Source of the DNA: Mantis religiosa
Taxonomy: Eukaryota > Arthropoda > Insecta > Mantodea > Mantidae
Assembly: GCA_030765055.1 (NCBI GenBank)
Contig: CM060950.1
Span: 20,438,729-20,502,728 of the forward strand
Direction: 5' to 3'
Length of the DNA: 64,000 nucleotides
A model generated the notes under the pieces. It worked only from the letters and a program-made list of their open reading frames with translations. It made no database searches and was not told the DNA's origin. Every line of letters begins with the position of its first letter. The first letter of the stretch is position 1. Positions 22,030 to 38,425 of this stretch are shown piece by piece. The position numbers were made by a program, and so were the translations under genes.

Positions 22030-22290
22030 ACACTTAACTTGATCATCAAGCTCTATTGATCGGTGATTCTTAAATCGACGGATTTCCATTTGAAGGCCGG
22101 TTCTTAAGAGGAGCTGAACCGATATCCAGCACCACAATTAAGCGTGCTCCTCTCGTAGGAAATGTCCAAAGCCTCCTTAATTCTCTGCTCCCAAGAACTG
22201 TTGCATTATGCCAAGATGGTCGTCTCCCAAAAGTTGGCTCTATGGTCGTTATCAAAACAATGCTCTGCCAGCCCAGACTTCTCAGGTTGC
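22030..22290 (-). pseudogene. Penelope-like element endonuclease remnant
   Basis: The minus strand translates in pieces to EKSGLAEHCFDNDHRANFW, TTILA, SSWEQRIKEALDI and GYRFS, interrupted by stops. This follows the C-terminal GIY-YIG endonuclease region of Penelope-like retroelements, where a run of the form K-S-A-V-A-E-H-C...GH is followed by W..R..KEA.EI and a proline/tryptophan-bearing segment. The GIY-YIG catalytic part and the reverse transcriptase are not present. Not functional. Confidence 0.6.
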
Positions 22291-24635
22291 ATTAAACGAA
22301 TAGTAGTAAATTAAATAACAAAGTGAAGCACGAAATATACCAGAGATTACATAAAACAGTAGGCACGCATAGCATGTGATGTTCACCATTTTCTGAGCTT
22401 GTAAAGAAGGAAAACCAACAGGGATGTAACAGAAATTCCTTCACAACAAATTTATCTGTATCTCATTTACTACATGAAATGCTTTTTGACCTCTTTTGCT
22501 GTCTCCGCATAAATGGCTATTACAAGTCTGAATTTTGCAATGAGGGACATATTTTGAACAGCCAAATACGTACAACGTTTTTTCAATCTCTAATGCAAAT
22601 GCAAATAACTGAACTATGCAGTACACCAATAGAAGTGGCTGTAGAAATTAAAAAGGAAACGAGGGTCCGGTGGTCGTATGAGTCTAAATATTGCATTTTT
22701 CAGAATCTCTCAAAGTCTCCATCTTTTTCTCCTCTCCCTCTCTCCCTTTGTGAGTACATGTGCTTGCGCAACTTTCAGCAGCATGGGCCAAAAAGAAAAT
22801 TTAGAAGAATTTAGAAGAATCCCTAGATGAACCACAAAGATTCTAAAAACCAAAAAATAGCCTCAAATTTAAATGCAAATACTTCAGTGGGTCAAAACTG
22901 GTTCTCATCAATTTTAAATTACTAACGGTAGTTGAGACGTCTAACTTTAATTATTTTCAAGTTCTTTGTTCCGAACGACCTGTATATCTGGGACATTGTA
23001 GCAGATAGAAACAATGTTAATACCTACACAAACAATGTCGGTCCGGTTTAAACACTACAAATATTTCAAAGATATTTTTAATGAGTAAGCCATTTTCTGG
23101 CATACTATTCAAATACATTTTTCAAATCTTAACTCGTGCCTCTAAATTCAGGTGTTATATTTATTTTGTCTGTGGTTATTGCAAGGAGTGACTTTCAAAG
23201 CAACCTTAGAACGACCTTCTGTGTAAACATTTCACAATCGCCTCAAAGCTGCTGTTTTATACTTCGCTCGCTCGTACAAATAATTAGCCATCAGTTAATA
23301 TAGAGAGGTGTTTACTTGGATTCATTGAAATCTAGGGGCAATAATTTAACAATTGTTTCCTTATTGCCCTTCTGGTTCTATTTAACCAGAAGCAAGCAAT
23401 TAATTAATAAATATACTTAAGTTTTAACAAGAATGTATTTTGGGCTACGTTTATATTCATCTTTAAAAGTAAACAGTTATTGTTATACAAAGTCATATGA
23501 GTCTAATAAATCAAAATGTTTACAGAGAAAGGGAGAACGTTTGAATGAGAATGTTATATTCATAAATGAATTAGCATTTGAGGGATTTGCTCGCTTTGAT
23601 TTCGGGATGTGCATTTAGATAGGGGCACAAGCCCCATATGTGAGAAGGTATATTTGAATCATATAATTATTAAAATTCGGTCAAATGGGGGAAGTTCCTC
23701 TGTCTTTTTTCTTACACGAGGCAATGCATAGAGATGCAAATAACAAAGTCCAAGGGATAGCGTCTAGCTCTTAAGCATCTCCCCATCGTTTAAAAGCAGC
23801 AGTGTTCCAGTATTCCTCATTTACACAAAAAAGATCAGCAGCAGTAAGGCAATGTCTGGCACATCTATCTCAGTTGCCAAGACGGAAGTAAGAATGGCCT
23901 CCACAACGGCAAAGAAATTCATGTGAGTACAGTGATCATGTACAATCAATAACAAAAAATATTACTTAAAGGCCAATCATATGTATTAAAAATTGAAAAC
24001 AAAACTAAAAAAATCTATTAGAACCAGATTACAATACTACTTTGAAGAAGTTATAATTATGATAGCGGCCTCCTGCTCCAACCTATGGAAGAAATTTTTA
24101 GGTGTAAAAATTCAGAATTATGTCTTCCTTACAGAATCAAAGGAACCAACTTAGTTATCTATTTCCACTTTAAATAAATTGATAGCACGGACCCCAGAGC
24201 CTTAGAATGCTTTTCACACTCCTTCCAGCAGCGTCGTAGCGCTACCGTAGCGCTATCTATTTTGACGTGGACTAATTAACGAACCTCTTACACTCCTAGC
24301 GACACAATAGCAAGGAGAGACTAGACACTCAAGTTGCATCATTAATAACTCACACTGTACATAGTGTCGTTGAAGGTATACGCCGCTCATAAGAGCGGGG
24401 GGCGGGGGAGCTTTGTTTATAGCCATCCCGGGATATTGTCCTTAACTGGCATAGTCATCGATAACTCTTCACTATGGAAGGTCCTCTTTAAGGGCCACAG
24501 AAATTAATGCGGCAAATAACACTACTGTATATGTAATTTACCTCCCTGTATATAATATGCGTTTTTAGTACATATTCGCATGTAGAATCCAAATTTCTTC
24601 GTTTACTTATCAGAAAAATTTTGGAAGGTGACCTT
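22291..24635. other. No recognisable gene
   Basis: AT-rich DNA with a local palindrome around GTAGCGCTAC at about 24236-24262. A short ATG frame at 23852-23923 that ends on a splice-donor-like ATGTGAGT is noted under findings; otherwise nothing is supported. Confidence 0.5.
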
Positions 24636-24639
24636 ACTC

Positions 24640-24790
24640 AAGGCCGAACCATTAAAAAGTATTTGAGTTCTATATTTTATAACGGTAATATAGATGGCAG
24701 CGCTCTAAACTCTGTGGAGCGTGGACTAATTTGAGCATCATTTCATTCATCGTCTAATATGACGGTTTGAGAGCTTTATCATTTATTTAT
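24640..24790 (+). repeat. Dispersed repeat sharing a SINE tail, copy 1
   Basis: Matches 28285-28440 across GGTGACCT, CATTAAAAAG.ATTTGAG, TCTATA.TTT, CTCTRTGGAGC and TTTGAGCATCATTTCATT. The second half resembles the 3' part of SINE type 1 (compare CTCAATGGACCCTGGGC..TTTCATTCACCGTCTGATATGG at 57450-57520), but the tRNA-like head is absent. Confidence 0.6.
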
Positions 24791-27215
24791 TGAAATACTG
24801 AAAACCAAAATCGTAAATCAGAGATATATAAGAGAGAACAATCCACTGTGTAACGTAAGGTGTTTATTGGCTCAGCAACGGGCAGAATATTAACGAAATT
24901 CAAAACTTAGAGAAACGTTGTCGTGAATAGTGGAATGAAACGATTATAATATCCATACACTAACTGGTACTTAAAAATACAGAAAATACCGCAACGATGA
25001 GATTTTAAACTGTTTCATATATTTGGTTAGAATTTTCTTTCCTTCACCACCCTCCGGTAGCTAATCCACTAACCTAAGTTATCTGTACCGTTCTTCGGGA
25101 CAACATTCCTCTGTCACCTAGCCTGCCATTGTAACTAAGAAAAACCATTTTTAAAGCCTTTCACAGCTGCTTGGTTCTCATTCAGGACTTTAATGATTTA
25201 TGATACAGTAAGATCGTTTGTGAGAGGTGTCGAAGTTTTACCTTTGATTATAAAGTGTATGTTATATGCCTAGTAACGTGGTATATGTTTCGTACAATAT
25301 AATACTGAACTGTTAATAGAGACAATCCCAGAATTGGACAGAACTGTGATTTCGGGTTGGATGTTAACTGCTAGTCCGACCTCACCACTACCTTGTGTAG
25401 CATTTAAGTACCTAACTTGAACTTAACGAGACCAACATTTGGTAGCTGACAGTAAATATATGACAGGAAAGATAATTAGATGTGGTAAGACTGATTTCTC
25501 ATTGTGAAGTAAGTTTCTTCTCCTCAATATGTTGTTACGCAAGTCTAGTAGGGGCGTTGTTGTCAATTATACTAACTCTAATTGAAGGTTTGCTTCATGC
25601 AGTTAATTTTAATGGGCCATTGCGGAAAATAACAGAACAATCAATATTTGGTATTGAAGACCACTTTGTTGTGAGAAGTTTCCACCTTTAATAATTTTGA
25701 GTGCGAAAAGGTGATAAAGACAGACATGCAAAATAAATCGTACAAAATTGATATACTTGCCTCAAGATTTATGTCAGTTTACGGTACTTCATATGAACAG
25801 ATGTTTCCAATTATTAATTTAAATCCAAATAAAAGAATAATGGTTCTAATGCTGCGAATGTTAATTCCGAAATCTATCCTACCGAAATTAGCTATAAAAT
25901 GCGGAAAATAGCCATTTCGTTTGGAGAGACAAGGAATAATTTATACTTTTGATTTATATAACAGTGGCTCAGTGTACTTAAAGCGTACTAGATATTCACA
26001 AAATCTATAAAAGGCCAGCATCAAGATTAACTTATGTGAATGAAAATATGCAAGATAAGGATTGAATCTCTTTTACTTATACAGCACTCTGTAGACATGA
26101 GTTGTGAAGCACAATGATACTTTTCCGCCTATATGAAATATTTTGTGTAATGTACCTCTAAAATATTATAGATAACATTCGCAGCTACTTTTCAAAGAAA
26201 TAAAACATTACTGTTATAATATTTTGCAAAAGGTGCTCAATAACTAAGTTACATTGCTATGCACATAACAATCACAACCTGAGCACCATTTGCAATTTTC
26301 TACGTGTACCTTGTGTTTCGTGCAAATGCGTGTCGCTGTGATCGTAGTCAGTCAGGAAACACGCGGGATATTTAAACTGCAAGTTTGTACCGCGTACCCG
26401 TTCGGCCTTATTTTAGCGTTAAAGTAGTACCAAAGTTGTGTATAAGTTTCGCTTCAATGACGACAAGCAAGATTTTCAAGAATGTCTCCCAATAACAAAC
26501 CACCCCTTAAACGGAAACATTTTAGAATATCCCGGTTATATAAAAATTCGATCTAATGATTTTAATTAATATATATTTTAAAACATTTTATGACAAATGA
26601 AATGCATTTGTTTATCTGCTGGGAATGTTGCCAAAATTAAATTTCATTCTGAATTACTTTACCTAATTGTAAGGTGTAAGAGGTAAACAAAATCATGCTA
26701 CACATATAATGTAGAACTTGTTACAACATACCATTTATGTCTGATACATTTTATGCTTTACATTTTACGCTTAGTTCGTAAGGACAACCGTTTCAGATTC
26801 ACTCTTGAATATACTCCAAAATTTTTATATTTTCTGAAATGGAAAGTCCTTATTACGTACTTGAATTTTGAAAGTATTGCGCTAATGTCCAGAAATTCAA
26901 TACAGAGCCTTCAGTGGCAATATCTATACGTTTTGATGTTCCCTAAATTAGAAGATATTTTCAAATAAGACCCGTATGTATATGAAATGGAAAGGGGCAA
27001 TGTGGATCTTAGAATGCTGAGACAAGCTCAGTTAAAATAGCAAAAAATAGTTTACAATTAGAATACCATTTCAAAGACGTAACCTGGACAACCAGTTGGA
27101 TATATTAGACCATCACTTAAAGTTTACTGTATTCCCTTATAGCTACAATGAGATAATGTTCATCTCAAAGTAATAGAGAAATAAGTAAGATTTGAAGCTT
27201 TCACGGCGAGCATTG
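24791..27215. other. No recognisable gene
   Basis: AT-rich with only short unrelated open frames on either strand. None shows a domain I recognise. Confidence 0.5.
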
Positions 27216-27340
27216 CTAATCAAGGCTTCGCGGGTGATCAGCCGTGCCAAATTAATAAACGTCAAGCTCTCAGCCATTGTCAACTCCATGGCCCTCTTCA
27301 GGAACCTGACACGGCTGATCACCCGCGAAGCCTTGATTAG
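27216..27340. repeat. Perfect 31-bp inverted repeat with 63-bp spacer
   Basis: 27216-27246 (CTAATCAAGGCTTCGCGGGT..AGCCGTG) is the exact reverse complement of 27310-27340. The arms are GC-richer than the surroundings and carry no mismatch. The 63-bp spacer includes CAGCCATTGTCAACTCCATG. The repeat does not extend beyond the arms. It could be a foldback or MITE-like element, or a stem in a transcript. Confidence 0.9.
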
Positions 27341-28284
27341 AGAAATAAGTGTTTTGCACAAGAGTAGAAAAAGTCCTGTGAATGTACTACGTCAGTACTA
27401 TCCCTGCTGGTACAGCTGATAATGAAATTAAAGCTTTATTATACAACCTAAACAATAAATATAATTTTATATTCATATATTCACGCAATAGCTACATCTC
27501 CTACTTGAATAAATATTCCGACATTATAATATTTTACATTTGTATAATAAATAAACAGACAATATGAACTCTATAAAAGAAATAAACTGCTCATTAAATG
27601 AAGACTAAAAATTCAAAATATTAGTGATAAGATAAATATTAATACCGAAAATTAAAACAATTTACAGTAAACTTTTCCTAATGTATAACACAAAGACAAA
27701 TATATCTTGACCTAACACTAAACTTTATTATTCTAGTTGGAACTAAAGCGAATTTAAAACAAAATTAGCAAATTTAAATGTAATCATTCTAATAGTAGTA
27801 AGAAATAATCCCGACCATAACCTGAAAAAAAAACAGTTAAAATGTTACTAGAGGTAAACACTGACATCCTGTCAGTACAATAAACAATTAATATATACTA
27901 AGATGTGTTGTAATTACTATTAAATACTCAGTAGTAATATCTAACGGCATCTCCAACATTTAGGAAGTTATAAATGTACAGATATTTTCACTTTATGGTC
28001 AAATAGTTATTGAAATTATTAAAATAATGAATTATTATTAAAAATTGACTATGATGAGAGATAAAGTAATGGAAATGAATAACCGTAACGAATTATTTGC
28101 CAAGATAAGTGATTCCTTGTGACAACTTTATGTTCTTGTTGCATTTCGCAATCTAATGGACAAAATTTCTGTGCTAGACCAACAAATAGCTGTCTTACCC
28201 GCTGTTCATCACGACTTGTTATTGAAGTAGTGAACGCCCACGACGTGATACTATACGTAGTAAATTCCGAAATGGTTCCATCCC
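27341..28284. other. No recognisable gene
   Basis: Very AT-rich DNA; nothing supported. Confidence 0.5.
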
Positions 28285-28440
28285 AGGTGACCTAACTAAA
28301 CACGGAAACATTAAAAAGAATTTGAGATCTATACTTTGTAACCGTACTAAGGATTGCTGCGCCCTAAGCTCTATGGAGCCTGCACTCATTTGAGCATCAT
28401 TTCATTAATCGTCCAATATAATGGTTTGAGAGTTTTATTA
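28285..28440 (+). repeat. Dispersed repeat sharing a SINE tail, copy 2
   Basis: Second copy of the repeat at 24640-24790, in the same orientation and about 3.65 kb away. Similarity fades into a T-rich run after GGTTTGAGAGTTTTATTATTC. Confidence 0.6.
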
Positions 28441-32399
<3,959 letters not shown>

Positions 32400-32407
32400 T
32401 ATAGTAA

Positions 32408-32622
32408 ATTTACGTCCACCAACGTTGTCATATCTGACGGTGAATGGGATGGGTGAAATGATGCTCAAATGTGTCCATCGAGATACCTGACATTCGTCTT
32501 TAAGGATAAGGGTAAACCCCGGATAAAACCTTATCCAGGTAGCTCATCCTGACCGAGATCCGAACGTGGAACCTCTTGAACTTGAGGCAGACACAATTCC
32601 ATCTACGCTACCGAGGCAGGTC
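32408..32622 (-). mobile_element. tRNA-derived SINE (type 1), microsatellite-tailed copy
   Basis: On the minus strand the head reads CCTGCCTCGGTAGCGTAGAT from 32620, with the A-box-like TAGCGTAGATGG at 32599-32610, a degraded B box near 32560, and the usual body (TACCTGGATAAGG, GACGAATGTCAGG, TGGACACATTTGAGCATC) to the tail GTTGGTGGACGTAAATTTAC. The 3' end runs into the CA/TA microsatellite. Confidence 0.85.
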
Positions 32623-34820
32623 TACATAAATATAAGTATATAAGTATTACATAAGCATATAAGTACAACAGAGTTAAAATAAGTTAACAAATTCAAAGCC
32701 TTCTTATAGATATTATTTTTTACATATTTTGTGGTGCATAAATATATGAAGTTGATGGCTTTCCGGCGAGCGAACATGCGACGTGTCATTGTCCATGGGA
32801 GAAACAAGGAAACTCCAGTTTGACTCCGCTAACTTCCAACGACTGCCCTTGAGATTTATTTATGGTCATTCAAAGGTCAAAGGTGCGGGAAATTGTACAC
32901 GCACATTCACAAACTCACAAACACAAATTATAGAAAGAAGATATCCAAATATTCAGATTGTTTGAAAATTGATGTGGTCAAATATGCATAGTCTTATAAT
33001 GTGTTCAGAAATTAATATTTTGCCTAATCTTCGGAAGGCGTATGTCATGCTACGAATTTCATTGTTGATAAGAAACGATAAACATTGTTTAATAAAACAT
33101 GGTAGGTGAAATAGCTTTGAAGATTTTGGCAAGCAGTGGAATATGTTTCTAATTTGTAATACTTCTGTTTGTCAAAATAAAAAAAGGTGTGTGTGTTCCA
33201 TAAAACTTAGCGTGAGTATCTTTATATTTAGGTAATAACCCAATCCATATTCACTTCAGGATTTTTTTCGCACCTCTCAAAACTTCCATCTACTTATACA
33301 AATATTACAGAACTGAAATTAGGCAAATCGGTTCAGCCTTTCTCAAGTTTGTGTAAGACTTGTGTTTATTTAGCATACAGATACTCATCTCAATATCTAA
33401 AGTTGCTTTATTGCTTATTGATTAATTAACTATACTAAATTTACAGAAAGATGGTCCACACGAAGGACAAATAATATGGCGAACAAAAGAATATATCGTT
33501 CCATTAAGAATATAGGACATAAAAATCTTGTAACATGAAGTATAGGTACCACTGGTAATATCACTTTTTATAAGTTTTCAGTAAAACGTAGCTGTAATTT
33601 ATAAGTACATAAAGAATTTAATTTTTCCCAGTGTATCTCTTTTTGCTTCTGAATTATTACGATTTATCGCTTACTTTGTGATCGTATGCCTAATACAGTG
33701 AAACCTTAAAAATGTTGTATTTTTCTAATCCCCCGCTTTTACCGGATTATAACCAATAAATTTTTCATTCAATTTTATTTTACGAGTCTTAGTTCAAAAG
33801 AAAATGTTTAAAGTCTATTGCATTAAATTACTAAAATTTAAAAAGCTTATATAACCTTAATGATCAAAAGAAAACTTATCAAATATATAATTGCTTGTAC
33901 TTTTGAAATCTATATGGGCATTTTCAATTGGATTAGAACTGAATTTTGGAGTATGAGTCTGATAAAAATGGTTTTTCTAAGAAACTCTAATTCATTGTCT
34001 GACAAATTCACATTTTCTCTTTAACTCACATTGAACTACATTAAACCACATCTCTGGAATTGCAGTGCATGGCTTCCATTTTAAAGTGTGTAATCAGAAA
34101 TATGTACAAGAACCGAACGTGGCGTGCAAATGTTTGTTGTGCGAGGACACCTGCGAAGGATATCATATATAGAGATGTAAGGAGATCACAGAATTACTGG
34201 CGGAATATCACAAGGAGCTTAATACTTAACCACACTCATGCACGAATTTTAGACCTCCTATCATCAGTTTTTAATCTACGTTATGTAGAAAAACTTGTCT
34301 TTAATGTAAAAAGGCAATATATATTCTCAATTTATAGCACCGGAGTATTTATACACTCATGGAATACCAATGTCAATTTATTAAGATATGTATTGAATTA
34401 CGTAGAAACTGAAGCTAGCTACAGTGAAGAAATGAAAATTACACCAATATAAATATTTGTAACAAAAGCTTCACTGATCTTAAGAAACTCATGTCAATTT
34501 TTCTTATTAATTGAGATGGATTTTACAAACAAATTGCTTGCATGATCAGTCAATTATCAATCAACAAGAAATGCTGATATCAGTTTCTTAAGATAAGTGT
34601 ACGTTTTGGTTAAATCAGTTATATTTGTGTAATATGTATTGAATTTCACTGTAACATTGTTTTAAGAATATAGATTGCTGATAAATTTTATAAATTCTAC
34701 TACTGCTATAAATATATCTCTGACATCTCTGTCGTAAGGAATATATAACGTCATCATAAAACAAAACATATCCTCAATATCCGCAGTACCTTTAAATGTA
34801 TTAATTGTTTAATTGATATA
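32623..34820. other. No recognisable gene
   Basis: AT-rich. The 130-codon frame at 34060-34452 is the longest here; it shows no motif or composition that would support a real protein. Confidence 0.5.
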
Positions 34821-34996
34821 TACAAATATAATAATTTGTTACTTAAAACTTCACTTATCGGATTAGAAATGATGAAACTTTGCTTATAAGTTGATCAGGA
34901 TCGCGATTTCACAAAATCTTAATAAGTTTATAAGAAAAGTTTCACCATTTATTATAAGATAAGTGAAGTTTTAAGTTACAAATTATTATATTTGTA
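34821..34996. mobile_element. Palindromic MITE-like element
   Basis: The 39-bp arm at 34821-34859 (TACAAATATAATAATTTGTT..) is matched in reverse complement by 34958-34996 with one mismatch. The similarity continues inward with more mismatches (GATGAAACTTTGCTTATAA against the reverse complement of TTATAAGAAAAGTTTCACC), so nearly all 176 bp folds back on itself around about 34908. A perfect foldback of this size without coding capacity is typical of MITEs; no target duplication was identified. Confidence 0.75.
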
Positions 34997-36621
34997 TAAA
35001 TTTGTTTACTTTACTGTTAATAGCCTCATAATTTGCGTATTTATTGTTTAATTGATGTTTTAATGGTAAGGAACACTGACGTAAAGATAAACAAAGCTAA
35101 ACTTCTACTAGTATACTTATTTATTTTGACTAACGAATATCTAGTCAGCAGTTTCAAATAAATTCTGTGATTCTATACTTCTGGAAGATAAAAATTATAA
35201 ACTAATGAGAAGCAATGTCTTTCACTATTTTTAGTGTCAACTACGTATCAAATCAATATTACTCATTTAATAAGTGATGAGGAACATGTATTCCGGACGT
35301 CTTTATACTTGAAGTGTTTGATGCTTGTTTGCAAAGTTTGAGGTAAGATTACTAATGAAGTAATATTCAGCTACAAGCGAAATAGTGCAGGAAGAGGACC
35401 TCGTGACAACGATGATTTGTCTACCACATATTCAATTATGTGTTTCAGTATACATACTAGCAAACTATATGATGAATTACAGACGCGGCAGTGATGTTTC
35501 ATGAGCAAAGCCACTAATTTGGTTTCATTTTTACATATATATGAAACAAAAGCTAACGAAAATGTTAGAAAACGATCTAATTACCTTACCTTTCTCTTCT
35601 ACTGTTGAGATGCCTTGAAATTGCTCTCCTTCAAATAAAACACATCTACACCTGCAGAAAAAGGTGTAACATAAATTGCTATGTTTCCTGAACCTACAGG
35701 AGATTCTCACAAATATCGATAAATAACTACACAAAAGCTACTCCTTGAACTACAGAACATTAATTAAACACAAATAAATTAACACAGAAGCTTACATAAT
35801 CCACACTGAACGCTTTTATATCTGGTAGTTAAAGACTGATATTGAATTATTACATTGCGAACAATTACATATATACATTAGCTATTAGAACTCATCTAGA
35901 AGTCCTTTCAATGTGATAGCAAATTATTATGATTACTGATTACATATATTTACTCGAATATGCTTTAGGTAAACTCTTCACTTCTATCCGAAATGTTCCA
36001 GGCCTTTCCATCTTTACAGATTGTTTATTCTTTGCTGTTACTAGACAAGCGCTATCGTTTGTTTTTATTTTCATATTTGTTTTGTTATTTAATTTACTAT
36101 ATCCGGTATACGTCTTCTGCATATGTTATCATCTTAAAATTAAAAATAGCACTAATTATAACATAATAGTCACAAATACAATTTTGCACACAAAAATAGA
36201 ATTCTATAACTGTGGCTATTCTCGCCTTTGAAATGCCCAAGTTAATATCGTTGCCTCCACTACGTTGTTCATCAATGTGTTAACTGCGAGCCGCGTGACG
36301 TTACAGGGTTTTGGCTGATTAACATTACAGTAATTGATAATTGACAAACCTATTTTTAATTTGAGTATGTGTGGTAGCATTCCTGGCAGATCAAGAGAAT
36401 TAAAAATCTCCGTTGGGGAATTAACTACTTCATCTGCTTCGACAATGATGTCTATGGAATTATATATTATAATTTCTTCACTTTGAATGCTGGATTGTGA
36501 AAAATTATTAAGTTGGTAGACATACTTATACTTCGTGGCAAAGACACTGCGTTCTCTGAGCAGGATCTGATTCTTATAATTAATTTAAATATTAGGTAAT
36601 ACTTTTTCAATAAATTCCTCT
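34997..36621. other. No recognisable gene
   Basis: AT-rich DNA. The 100-codon frame at 35929-36231 is rich in hydrophobic residues but overlaps an equally open minus-strand frame, and neither has family features. Confidence 0.45.
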
Positions 36622-36870
36622 GCCCGCCTCGGTAGTGTAGATGGTAGCGTGTCTGACTCACGTTCAAGAGTTCCCAAGTTCGAATCTCGGTCAGGGTAAG
36701 CTATCCGGTTAAGGGATTTTTCCAGCGTTTTCTCTTATCCTTCAAGACGAATGTCGGGTAACTTAAAGCTCCATGGACCCTGGGCTGACTTAAACTTCAT
36801 TTAATCCATTCCATTCATCCTCCGATGTGACTTAAAGTTGGAGGACGTAAATTACAGCAACAACAAAAAT
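36622..36870 (+). mobile_element. tRNA-derived SINE (type 1), near complete copy
   Basis: Starts GCCCGCCTCGGTAGTGTAG. The A-box-like TAGTGTAGATGG is at 36633-36644 and the B-box-like AGTTCGAATCT at 36677-36687, spacing as in a tRNA. The body includes CCGGTTAAGGGATTTTTCC, GACGAATGTCGGGTAAC and CCATGGACCCTGGGC, and ends with GTTGGAGGACGTAA and an A-rich tail CAACAACAAAAATAA. Such elements are transcribed by RNA polymerase III from the internal boxes and moved by LINE enzymes. Confidence 0.88.
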
Positions 36871-37639
36871 AAGTTCTACTTTAGACGTTACAAAAATTAC
36901 AAAAATATGGCAAAATTATATTCGTCTCGTCTCATCTATTGGCAGCTGTCCGTTTCCACTGTCCACTGATTATCGTGAGAATACCTCGGCTGATTGATGG
37001 TTTTGAAGCTGTACACGCATATTCGGACACAACTATAAGCTGCGCACGTGTTGCCACAATGTTGAATATTTCAAACAAGCAATTATTTCGTCCGCTGGTG
37101 CCAATAGAGAAATTAAAGGCAAAATTTGTCTAAAATCTCCTGCTAGCAATATCAATGCACTCCCGAATGGTTGAATGTTTCTGCGCAAATGTAGTAACGA
37201 ACGATCCAGAGCTTCAAGAGATTTCTATGTACCACTGTTCATTCATCCCAAACAACGACATTACGTTTTTGTAATACTTTTCCTATACCAGACGCTCTGG
37301 AAACGTTGCAGGAGGGAGTCCCGTAGATACACGGGACAGAGGTATTTTAAAGTTGTAAAAAATAGTAATTATAAAAAATTTACTTTTTGTCTCTATCTCA
37401 TACAAAACATAACCTCTACTTACAATTTGACGAACGGCGCAGGTCAATAATTACACGATCACACAAAAGCAACTCGATTAAGGTGAATATCGAAAACAGT
37501 TTGCGGTTACTAATAAATTAAACTGAGAGGATTTCTAGCAGCAAGACTTGATTCTCTTCGTACAACAAGATAACAAAAAATACCATAACAAACTTGTCTA
37601 ATTCAAATTTCTCTAGAACGAAAGTATATGATGTTGTTT
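36871..37639. other. No recognisable gene
   Basis: AT-rich flank between a SINE and a LINE remnant; nothing supported. Confidence 0.45.
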
Positions 37640-38425
37640 TCAAATGCTAGCCTTTGGCAATGAAGCCTTTAGCTCTCTTGCTCTCCAATATTTCTGTGTA
37701 GTGGGTCCGGCAGGTAAGGGCTTCACGGTTAAAAGATGTTCTTCAGTCATTTCCTCTTCTTTGTTGCACAGTGGGCAATTTAGACTTGTATAAATTCCTA
37801 TTCTGTGTAAGTTTTTGGCAAAATAAACATTATCCGTAACTACTCTAAAATTTGCTACTGCAGCTTTACGTGGGATTTCTGGAATAGTTTCGGGCTTTTT
37901 AATTTAAATGTTACATTTTTTATCTTTGTCTTTGTTAGATATTAATTTTTGTTTTTTTGCTTTTGTATTTGTTTTTATTAATATTTTTATGGATGTAAAG
38001 GGTAAGTTTTACTTTTGTTCTGAATAATATTTGTCCCTATTTTGGCAAGAAAATCAGCTGATTCATTTCCAGCAATTCCACAATGTGCAGGTATGCACTT
38101 TAATATAATTATATTCTGTAGTTTTTGAAGTTGTTGGATCATTTTGTGACATTCTTTAATTTGGATTGAACTCATTTTATATGAACTTATTGCACATAAT
38201 GCTGCTGTAGAATCCGCAAGTATGACAGCATTTTTGACTTTATCTATTCCCTATAGAAGGAGTTGGAGTGAAATATGAATAGCCGTTACTTCTACATCAA
38301 CATTTGTTCTGTGGTATCCTGTTGGTTGATAGAATGAGAACAGTGTACACTTAATTCCTGCTCCTTAGTTGATGTCCAAGTTAGATCCATCTGTGTAGAT
38401 ATGTAACCATTCTTCAGGTGGTATC
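37640..38425 (-). pseudogene. Non-LTR retrotransposon RNase H and C-terminal tail remnant
   Basis: On the minus strand from 38425 the pieces read PPEEWLHIYTDGSN (first aspartate), VEVTAIHISL (glutamate), ILADSTAAL (second aspartate) and IPAHCGIAGNESADFLAK (histidine and last aspartate), the full set of RNase H catalytic residues of LINE ORF2 proteins. Stops and frameshifts lie between. Further on, FRVVTDNVYFAKNLHRIG and CPLCNKEEEMTEEHLL match the Cys/His tail that ends many LINE ORF2s. It differs in sequence from the RNase H in the 4.2-kb array, so it is a separate family. The reverse transcriptase is absent. Confidence 0.75.

Noticed and set aside
34060..34452. 130-codon plus-strand frame
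   Set aside because: No domain, no supporting composition, no splice context; such a length is possible by chance in this much sequence.
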